Shown here one piece after another: positions 57,396 to 64,000 of a stretch of 64,000 nucleotides of DNA. This DNA comes from Candidatus Epilinea brevis. GTDB lineage: Bacteria; Chloroflexota; Anaerolineae; Epilineales; Epilineaceae. Position 1 is the first letter of the stretch. Each line of letters begins with the position of its first letter. The notes below the pieces were generated by a model, which searched no databases, was not told the origin of the DNA, and saw only the letters and a program-made list of their open reading frames with translations. The stretch lies in NCBI GenBank assembly GCA_016710785.1, contig JADJUE010000002.1, positions 124,001 through 188,000 on the forward strand. The letters are read 5' to 3'. The translations under genes and the position numbers were made by a program.

Positions 57396-60284
57396 ATGCG
57401 ACGGTTTATGACGAAGGGCCTGGCGCTCAGCGCTCTGGCGGCAGCGCTCCTGTTGCCGCTGAGCGTGAATGCGCAAGAAGTCGGGCCAGTCAACGGGCAT
57501 TACCCTGATATCGCCACCGACAGCGCTCGTGGGGGCACGCCGCTCATCACGAACCCGGTCGATATGGTGGACAGCCTGGATGCCCCCAACACCCCCGGAA
57601 CCCTGTGGGACGGTGGCGGTAGCGACACCGTGAACGGACTCACCTCGGAGCGTCGCACGTTCACGACCGGCACCGGTGGCCCGGAAGGCGACCATATCTC
57701 CACGATCGCCGACGACTTCATCCTGACCGGCGGCCCGTGGAACATCACGGACATGCGCGCCTGCATGTTCCAGAACACGTCCACCGAGGCGGAAGCCTGG
57801 ATCTACAACAGCACGGGCACCGCGCCGGTGCTGCCGGTGACGGACGTGCGGGTGGGCCACAGCACCGCTGGCGGCCAGGATCTGCAGTCCATCGTCTTCG
57901 TGGACAACGGCACCCGCTGCCGCACGGCCTTCGGTTACCCGGGCCGTGAGTTCTCGTTCAGCCCGACGTCCACGGGCGTCACGTTCTCGCTGCCGGCCGG
58001 CGAGTACTGGCTGGCGGTCGTCGGTGGCCCCGCGGCCGGCGGCACCGTCAACGGTCGCGCGTTCCGCGCCCGCTCGACAACGTCCAGCCCCCCGGCGGGC
58101 AGCGGCTACGCCAAGGATGCCCAGTGGGGCAGCACGGTCTTCGGCGGCGCGCCCTACTGGACCAGCACGAACGCCCAGGGCCAGCGCGACTTCGCGTTCG
58201 ACATCGACGGCGTCCTCGGCGGCGGCGGTGTGGTTCGTACGGTTGACCCGAACCGGCAGCTGGGCAACCAGGTGCACCTGCCGATCCTGAACTTCCAGGG
58301 TCAGGACGACGTCTGCCGCACGATGATCGAAGTGCAGTACATCGGCTGCGATCCGTCGAAGGCCGTCCTGGTGACCTGGGGCGAGCCGGGCTTCTGCCCG
58401 CCGCAGGCCGCCGGCCCGCTGAAGGTGGAATGCACGGGCCTGCTGTTCCCGGGCTCTTCGTGGATCATGCAGGGCGCTCAGATCCCGACGGGATCGAAGG
58501 GCGGCATGCTGTTCAAGTTCACCGCGAAGCAGCTCTCGGACGTGGGCATCGACCTGGGCTTTGACGATGTCGTGGCCGACCTGATGTGCGAGACCTTGTT
58601 CTTCGGCGTGGTCGGCGACGCTGACGACTACCGCCGCTTCAAGAAGGCCTACAACGAGGGCCTGGACTTCGCCGGGATCAACCAGCGCACGGCGACGGGC
58701 CAGGGCTTCCTGGCGGTCGAAGTGCTGCGCCACTGCCCGGGCGACGTGACGCCGGGTGTGGAAGTGAGCTCGAAGTACATCGGTATCGCGGCGGCCCACC
58801 TGGGCTTCTACGATCCAGTGTTCGGCGGCTTCGGCTACTACGTGCCGCTGATCTACGCCAACAAGGCGGGCCTGAACACCGTGATGTACATCCAGAACGG
58901 TGGCCTGGAATGCTCCTCGCTGGAGCTGTGGTTCAAGGCGCAGGACGACTGCCTGCGGGCGCGCATCTGTGACGTGGCGACGCTCGCCCCGGGCGAGACC
59001 TACCAGTTCGACGCCAGCGACTGCGTCGGCCCGGATTGGCAGGGTTCGGCCTGGATCCGCGCTTCGGAGTGGATGGGCGTTGCGGTTGACATCTACGGCC
59101 GCGACATCCTGATGACCTACATCGGTGAGCCGGCGCCGTACAGCTACAACCTGCTGGACGACAAGGGCCAGCCGAAGGTCGTGGCGAGCCCGGAGACGGG
59201 TGAGAAGATCGCCTACGGTCCGCTGATCTACAGCGAGTACCAGGGCTGGGACACGGGCGTGCAGGTGATGAACCTGAGCCAGGTGGTGAACGCCAAGATC
59301 AAGGTGTACTTCCTGGACCGCTCGGGCGACGTGATCACGACGCTGGTGGACTGGGTCTGCCCGCGCGGTTCGCAGACCTTCTTCCTGCCGGTGGTCGCTG
59401 ACCTGCCGGGCACCTGGGTGGGCAGCATCCGGGTGGAGAGCCAGGACTGGTGGACGCCGGGTACGAACGGCGTGAACGCCCCGGACGTGGTGGGCGTGGC
59501 GACCTTGATGAAGTACGGCGACGTGGCCCGCACGGAGACGCAGCAGGCCATCGCTTACAACCTGTTGGTGGAGCACAAGGCGTACATCTGGCAGGCCGGC
59601 GCCGGTGCCGGTGGCCTGTCGAGCGGTGTGGGCCTGATCGCGATCCCGAGCCTGCTGAAGGACCTGGACGGCTCTGGTGTGACGAGCGAGACGGCGATCA
59701 TGAACCTGGTTGCCAAGCCGGGCTTCACGGACTTCGCCATCTACATCTACGACCAGAACGGTCTCCTGGACTTCATCTGCGAGAAGCTGCACAGCCGGCA
59801 GGTAGAGTACATCGACCTGCAGACCTGGGGCTACGTGAACAACGGCTTCAAGGGCTCGGCGGTCATCTCCGCCACGTTCTGGGAGCATGACGTGTTCGAC
59901 CCGGACGGCAAGTTCGTCCGCAACCTGGTGGGTCTCGGCGCGGTGATGGTCGAGCGCACGGGCACCCGCCTGGGCGAGGACATCCCTGGCGACGAGGCGG
60001 CGGGCGACCGCGGCATTCCGTTCGCCCTGACGACGACGGGCAAGACGCCGACGTGGTGCCCGGGCGGGTTCATCCCGCGCTGCCCCGGCCAGCCGGTGTA
60101 CGTGACGATCACCGAGGACTTCCCGGCCACCGAGGCCGCGGTGACCACGATCCCGAACGCCGGTCCGCGGCCGCAGACGGTGGTTCGCACCTTGACGGTC
60201 GCCGGCAAGCCGGCCGACTGCCTGGTCCTCGATGTCAACGTGCTGCTGAACATCACGCACAGTGGTTGGGCGACCTGGACGTGA
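57396..60284 (+). CDS. Large secreted protein, first tandem paralogue
   Basis: Exported protein of 962 aa. A GGAGG site 5 nt upstream fixes ATG 57396; signal peptide MRRFMTKGLALSALAAALLL to about residue 27. Residues ~28-282 form a beta-rich domain unlike the second paralogue (DDFILTGGPWNITDMRACMF). From residue 283 (VDPNRQLGNQVHLPILNFQG) to about 902 lies a Cys-rich core of ~620 residues nearly identical to that of the gene at 60933. The end is the start of a P/Homo-B-like domain (LDVNVLLNITH), cut short by a frameshift. I do not recognise the core family. Likely an abundant surface protein; that is inference. Confidence 0.8.
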   Translation: MRRFMTKGLALSALAAALLLPLSVNAQEVGPVNGHYPDIATDSARGGTPLITNPVDMVDSLDAPNTPGTLWDGGGSDTVNGLTSERRTFTTGTGGPEGDHISTIADDFILTGGPWNITDMRACMFQNTSTEAEAWIYNSTGTAPVLPVTDVRVGHSTAGGQDLQSIVFVDNGTRCRTAFGYPGREFSFSPTSTGVTFSLPAGEYWLAVVGGPAAGGTVNGRAFRARSTTSSPPAGSGYAKDAQWGSTVFGGAPYWTSTNAQGQRDFAFDIDGVLGGGGVVRTVDPNRQLGNQVHLPILNFQGQDDVCRTMIEVQYIGCDPSKAVLVTWGEPGFCPPQAAGPLKVECTGLLFPGSSWIMQGAQIPTGSKGGMLFKFTAKQLSDVGIDLGFDDVVADLMCETLFFGVVGDADDYRRFKKAYNEGLDFAGINQRTATGQGFLAVEVLRHCPGDVTPGVEVSSKYIGIAAAHLGFYDPVFGGFGYYVPLIYANKAGLNTVMYIQNGGLECSSLELWFKAQDDCLRARICDVATLAPGETYQFDASDCVGPDWQGSAWIRASEWMGVAVDIYGRDILMTYIGEPAPYSYNLLDDKGQPKVVASPETGEKIAYGPLIYSEYQGWDTGVQVMNLSQVVNAKIKVYFLDRSGDVITTLVDWVCPRGSQTFFLPVVADLPGTWVGSIRVESQDWWTPGTNGVNAPDVVGVATLMKYGDVARTETQQAIAYNLLVEHKAYIWQAGAGAGGLSSGVGLIAIPSLLKDLDGSGVTSETAIMNLVAKPGFTDFAIYIYDQNGLLDFICEKLHSRQVEYIDLQTWGYVNNGFKGSAVISATFWEHDVFDPDGKFVRNLVGLGAVMVERTGTRLGEDIPGDEAAGDRGIPFALTTTGKTPTWCPGGFIPRCPGQPVYVTITEDFPATEAAVTTIPNAGPRPQTVVRTLTVAGKPADCLVLDVNVLLNITHSGWATWT

Positions 60285-60600
60285 CGTGGCCCACGCTGGC
60301 GCGACCAGCTCGATGTTCAACAACTGTGACGCGTTCTGCACGAGCAACACGGGCTAATCAGGATCCTGGACGACGACTCGGACCACTCGATGACCGCGTG
60401 CACCTCGCCGATGCTGAACAACCAGGCGCGCAAGACGGAGACGGGCACGGGCCTGAAGCCCTTCGACGGTACGGCCGCCAACGGCGCCTGGACCTTGACG
60501 GTGTCGGACGACTCAGTGGCACGAACCAGGCGGCGTGGCCACACGCTGAACAGCTGGGGCGTCACGGGTCAGTGCCGCTACCGCCGCTTGACCCCTGATC
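60255..60600 (+). pseudogene. Decayed P-domain tail of the first large secreted paralogue
   Basis: Past residue ~953 of the gene above, P-domain homology continues in shifting frames: GDLDVT, then AHAGATSSMFNNCDAFCTSN, then RILDDDSDHSMTACTS and AANGAWTLTVSDDS, then LNSWGVTGQCR. About six single-base deletions within ~290 bp are needed to explain it. No functional reading frame remains. Confidence 0.75.
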
Positions 60601-60612
60601 TGAACCTGAGAA

Positions 60613-60636
60613 CGAAGGCCGGTTCGCCGGCCTTCG
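60613..60636 (+). terminator. Strong hairpin with TTCG tetraloop
   Basis: CGAAGGCCGG-TTCG-CCGGCCTTCG is a perfect 10-bp stem. There is no T-run directly after it, so it may stabilise the 3' end or act together with the terminator at 60665. Confidence 0.5.
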
Positions 60637-60664
60637 CTCCCAGCGACTGACACAAGGTCAGCGA

Positions 60665-60699
60665 GGGGCGCGTCTCCGCAAGGGGGCGCGCCCCTTTTT
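60665..60699 (+). terminator. Rho-independent terminator
   Basis: GGGGCGCG (60665-60672) pairs with CGCGCCCC (60687-60694) and is followed directly by TTTTT (60695-60699). It separates the two large paralogues into two transcripts. No clear promoter was found between 60700 and 60918. Confidence 0.8.
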
Positions 60700-60932
60700 C
60701 GTTCGCTCCGGGCGCGGGCAGTGCTCTTGCGGTGCTCGCCGCCGCAATTGACCCCATTATTCGCTTTCTGCCCGCGGCTGCCCGTATCTAAGTCCTGTCT
60801 GTCCCGTTACTCATGTTAGCTTCATCCGCACACTGACGCGGATGGGCTGTCTGTGGTGTGCATACCCATCGCATGTTGGCCTGCTTTCCCTTGTTCGGGG
60901 GAAGACGGCGGCCAGGTAAAGGAGAATCGCTG

Positions 60933-63900
60933 ATGAAGAGATTGTTGGTTGCGGCCCCGTTCTTGGGGTTGGCTCTGGTGGCCGCCGTGGGAATGTGGCG
61001 ACCCCAATTGGCCGAGGCGCAGCGTGCGGAAGGCTGCGACCTGGCTTACGACTTCAACCAGGACCAGGTGGTGGACGAGTCGGACCGCTCCATCTTCGAT
61101 CGCTGGATGGAGCTTGGCGCGCCGGAGGCCGACCTTGACAAGGACGGCGACACGGCCAAGGACGACGACTACCTCAGCCTGATCAAGATGGTCTACAGCG
61201 ACGCCTGTCGCAAGGACAACGGCTTGCCGGATCCCGGCCTGGGCAGCGATCAGCCGAAGCCCGGCTTGGCGGCGCGTTCCGCCGCGGTTGACAGCGCTGA
61301 TACTGTGGACGGCGTGGACGCCCTGGACCGCACCGGCGGCCCGGACGGCTTCGGCTACACCTTCAAGGACAGCGATGAGGGCGGTTGCCCGCCGAACTTC
61401 GTGACCATCGTGGGGGCCGGCGGCGTCAACCTGAATCTGACCGATGACTCGAACTCGAATCAGAACATCGGCTTCAGCTTCCCCTTCTACGGCGTGCCCC
61501 AGACCACGGTGGGCGTGGCCTCCAACGGCTACCTTCACTTCGGCTCCATCGGCACGGACTTCACCAATGACTGCCCCATTCCCAACGCGCTCACGCCCAA
61601 CAACGCCATCTACGGCGTGTGGGACGACATGCTGCCTGCCGGCGCCAACAACGTCTACGCCGCCTCCTTCCCGGCCGGCAGCTGCCCGGGTGGCCGCAAG
61701 GGCGCCTGCTTCATCGCCGAGTGGAACAACGTGCCCTACTTCGGCACGGGCGGTAGCAACACCTTCCAGATGATCCTCCGCGACGACGGCGTCATCGAGG
61801 TGCAGTACACCGTGGTCAGCGGTGGTGGCGCCAGCGCCACGGCCGGTCTGGAGAACACCGCGGGTTCCGTCGCCTTGCAGTATGCCTGCAACGGCGCCTG
61901 GACCAACCCGCTGCCCCGCGCGGTCTACTACCTGCCGCCGGGCGTGACCACCTGCACCCTGGCCGCCGGCGCTCAGGGCGTGGACCCCAACCGCCAGCTG
62001 GGCAACCAGATCCACCTGCCCATCCTCAACTTCCAGGGCCAGGACGATGTCTGCCGCACGATGATCGAGGTGCAGTACCTCGGCTGCGATCCGTCCAAGG
62101 CCGTGCTGGTGACCTGGGGCGAGCCGGGCTTCTGCCCGCCGCAGGCCGCCGGCCCGCTCAAGGTGGAATGCACGGGCATGTTGTTCCCGGGTTCGTCCTG
62201 GATCATGATGGGCGCGCAGATCCCCACCGGCTCCAAGGGCGGCATGCTCTTCAAGTTCACGGCCAAGCAGCTGTCGGACGTGGGCATCGACCTGGGCTTC
62301 GACGATGTCGTGGCCGACCTGATGTGCGAGACCCTCTTCTTCGGTGTGGTCGGTGACGCTGACGACTACCGCCGCTTCAAGAAGGCCTACAACGAGGGCC
62401 TGGACTTCGCCGGCATCAACCAGGGTACGGCCGCCGGTTCGGGCTTCCTGGCCGTCGAAGTGCTGCGCCACTGCCCGGGCGATGTGACGCCGGGTGTGGA
62501 AGTGAGCTCGAAGTACATCGGTATCGCCGGGACCCACCTGGGCACCTACGACCCGATCTTCGGCGGTTTCGGCTACTACGTGCCGCTGATCTACGCCAAC
62601 AAGGCGGGCCTGAACACCGTGATGTACATCCAGAACGGTGGCTTGGAATGCTCCTCGCTGGAGCTGTGGTTCAAGGCGCAGGACGACTGCCTGCGGGCGC
62701 GAATCTGCGACGTGGGCACCCTGGCTCCGGGCGAGACCTACCAGTTCGACGCTTCCGACTGCGTCGGCCCGGATTGGCAGGGTTCGGCCTGGATCCGCGC
62801 CTCCGAATGGATGGGCGTGGCCGTCGACATCTACGGTCGCGACATCCTGATGACCTATGTCGGCGAGCCGGCCCCGTTCGACTACACGGCGCTCGAGGAC
62901 GGCGAGGCTTCCCCGACCACCGGCGAGAAGATCGCCTACGGTCCGCTGATCTATTCCGAGTACCAGGGTTGGGACACCGGCGTGCAGGTGATGAACCTGA
63001 GCCAGGTGCTCAACGCCAAGGTCAAGGTGTACTTCCTGGACCGCTCGGGCGATGTGGTCACCACCCTGGTGGACTGGATCTGCCCGCGCGGCTCGCAGAC
63101 CTTCTTCCTGCCGATCGTGGCTGACCTGCCGGGTACCTGGGTAGGCAGCATCCGGGTGGAGAGCCAGGACTGGTGGGCCGCAGGCACCAATGGTGTCGGC
63201 GCTCCGAACATCGTCGGCGTGGCCACCCTGATGAAGTACGGCGACGTGGCCCGCACCGAGACGCAGCAAGCCATCGCCTACAACCTGCTGGTGGAGCACA
63301 AGAGCTACATCTGGCAGGTGGGCGCCGGTGAGGGCGGTCTCTTCAGCGGCGTCGGCCTGGTCGCCATCCCCAGCCTGCTCAAGGACCTGGACGGCTCGGG
63401 CGTGACCAGCGAGACGGCGATCATGAACCTGGTGGCCAAGCCGGGCTTCACGGACTTCGCCATCTACATCTACGACCAGAACGGCCTGCTCGACTTCGTC
63501 TGCGAGAAGCTGTTCGACCGCCAGGTGGAGTACATCGACCTGCAGACCTGGGGCTATGTGAACAACGGCTTCAAGGGCTCGGCGGTCATCTCCGCCACGT
63601 TCTGGGAGCATGACGTCTTCGATCCGGACGGCAAGTTCGTCCGCAACCTGGTAGGCCTCGGTGCGGTGATGGTCGAGCGCACGGGCACCCGCCTGGGCGA
63701 GGACATCCCTGGCGACGAAGCGGCGGGTGACCGCGGCATTCCGTTCGCCCTGACGACCACGGGCAAGACGCCGACCTGGTGCCCGGGCGGCGAAGTGCCG
63801 CTCTGCCCCGGTCAGCCGGTGTACGCGGCCATCGAGACGCCGTTCTCGGCCTCAGAGACGCTGGGCGTCGGCACGGCCGGCACCCTTGTCCCGGCCACCA

Positions 63901-64000
63901 CCCCCTTCACCCTCAGCCGCACGCTGACCGTTGGCGGCGTGCCGGCTGACTGCAAGGTCACCGATGTCAATCTGGACATCAGCGTCACCACCACCTTCAT
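60933..64000 (+). CDS. Large secreted protein, second tandem paralogue, dockerin-like start, runs off the right edge
   Basis: Open from ATG 60933 (AAAGGAG 8 nt upstream) to the window end, at least 1022 aa with no stop. Signal peptide at residues 1-29 (ending LAEA). Residues ~36-95 are dockerin-like with two Ca-loops: D40-N42-D44-V46-D48-D51 and D67-D69-D71-D73-D78. Residues ~130-340 form a beta-sandwich (NIGFSFPFYGVPQTTVGVAS). From residue 350 (VDPNRQLGNQIHLPILNFQG) to ~965 is the Cys-rich core shared with the gene at 57396, about 90% identical by eye at DNA and protein level. The last part seen (LTVGGVPADCKVTDVNLDIS) opens a P-domain that continues beyond the window. Confidence 0.88.
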   Translation, partial: MKRLLVAAPFLGLALVAAVGMWRPQLAEAQRAEGCDLAYDFNQDQVVDESDRSIFDRWMELGAPEADLDKDGDTAKDDDYLSLIKMVYSDACRKDNGLPDPGLGSDQPKPGLAARSAAVDSADTVDGVDALDRTGGPDGFGYTFKDSDEGGCPPNFVTIVGAGGVNLNLTDDSNSNQNIGFSFPFYGVPQTTVGVASNGYLHFGSIGTDFTNDCPIPNALTPNNAIYGVWDDMLPAGANNVYAASFPAGSCPGGRKGACFIAEWNNVPYFGTGGSNTFQMILRDDGVIEVQYTVVSGGGASATAGLENTAGSVALQYACNGAWTNPLPRAVYYLPPGVTTCTLAAGAQGVDPNRQLGNQIHLPILNFQGQDDVCRTMIEVQYLGCDPSKAVLVTWGEPGFCPPQAAGPLKVECTGMLFPGSSWIMMGAQIPTGSKGGMLFKFTAKQLSDVGIDLGFDDVVADLMCETLFFGVVGDADDYRRFKKAYNEGLDFAGINQGTAAGSGFLAVEVLRHCPGDVTPGVEVSSKYIGIAGTHLGTYDPIFGGFGYYVPLIYANKAGLNTVMYIQNGGLECSSLELWFKAQDDCLRARICDVGTLAPGETYQFDASDCVGPDWQGSAWIRASEWMGVAVDIYGRDILMTYVGEPAPFDYTALEDGEASPTTGEKIAYGPLIYSEYQGWDTGVQVMNLSQVLNAKVKVYFLDRSGDVVTTLVDWICPRGSQTFFLPIVADLPGTWVGSIRVESQDWWAAGTNGVGAPNIVGVATLMKYGDVARTETQQAIAYNLLVEHKSYIWQVGAGEGGLFSGVGLVAIPSLLKDLDGSGVTSETAIMNLVAKPGFTDFAIYIYDQNGLLDFVCEKLFDRQVEYIDLQTWGYVNNGFKGSAVISATFWEHDVFDPDGKFVRNLVGLGAVMVERTGTRLGEDIPGDEAAGDRGIPFALTTTGKTPTWCPGGEVPLCPGQPVYAAIETPFSASETLGVGTAGTLVPATTPFTLSRTLTVGGVPADCKVTDVNLDISVTTTF

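Noticed and set aside
57327..63611. Very long open frames on the minus strand (57327-60350 and 60822-63611) opposite the large secreted proteins
   Set aside because: They are shadows of GC-rich third positions: His/Val/Arg/Ala-rich, no domain, and the plus-strand frames have signal peptides, ribosome sites and strong paralogue conservation.

Overview
The window is a GC-rich stretch of bacterial chromosome, most likely from an uncultured member of the Chloroflexota (Anaerolineae/Ardenticatenia-like). This rests on several secreted proteins that end in a Thr/Pro/Ala-rich linker plus an aromatic-Leu-Pro tail (for example RRLWLPLLRLR or MIYLPRLAKNDA), many LVIVD/beta-propeller lipoproteins, a separate nuoB-CD-I-A-B cluster, a ClpC-type unfoldase and a B12-dependent mutase with its MeaB chaperone. 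No phage, transposase, rRNA, tRNA or CRISPR locus was recognised, and the assignment is inference from gene content only.

Layout. 1-9.97 kb: a frameshifted AAA/DUF4143 ATPase cut by the left edge, a lipoprotein beta-propeller, a DUF433/DUF5615 toxin-antitoxin (TA) pair, a BNR-repeat lipoprotein broken by a 25-bp tandem duplication, a Uma2 nuclease and a secreted LVIVD protein. 10-14.5 kb: a complex I operon with two different NuoB paralogues behind a clear sigma-70-like promoter. 14.6-24.9 kb: HigBA, a GH44 glycosidase, a ribbon-helix-helix fusion protein, two more secreted beta-propellers, a 480-bp inverted-repeat element, a second DUF433/DUF5615 pair, a four-unit 23-bp palindromic array and an orphan antitoxin. 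24.9-38.1 kb: a methyltransferase and ClpC, a single-chain methylmalonyl-CoA-mutase-like protein, VapBC, an ECF sigma factor with a membrane anti-sigma/propeller protein, a small membrane protein, MeaB and DinB. 38.1-50 kb: a Kelch protein, a universal stress protein with a response regulator and histidine kinase, a phosphoesterase, an AAA_28 ATPase, a CBS protein, an M3 peptidase, a HicB-HicA chimera and a frameshifted type IIA topoisomerase A subunit. 50.1-57.1 kb: two divergent FG-GAP/ASPIC-UnbV plus TPR modules. 57.4-64 kb: two very large tandem secreted paralogues, the second running off the right edge.

Two themes connect the genes. The first is the cell surface: about ten secreted beta-propeller or repeat proteins use either a lipobox or the Leu-Pro tail, and the large tandem pair shares a nearly identical core of about 620 residues behind unrelated N-terminal domains. 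The second is stress and addiction: at least four TA pairs, an orphan antitoxin, a HicBA chimera, Uma2, USP/two-component and ECF genes sit between ordinary metabolic genes.

Promoters are readable. Several genes have a -10 hexamer ending only 6-7 nt before ATG, which suggests leaderless mRNAs, and five others have a TGC-extended -10. Four loci carry frameshifts (near 195, 5.9 kb, 48.02 kb and 60.26-60.55 kb). They may be real or consensus errors of a long-read assembly, and raw reads would decide.
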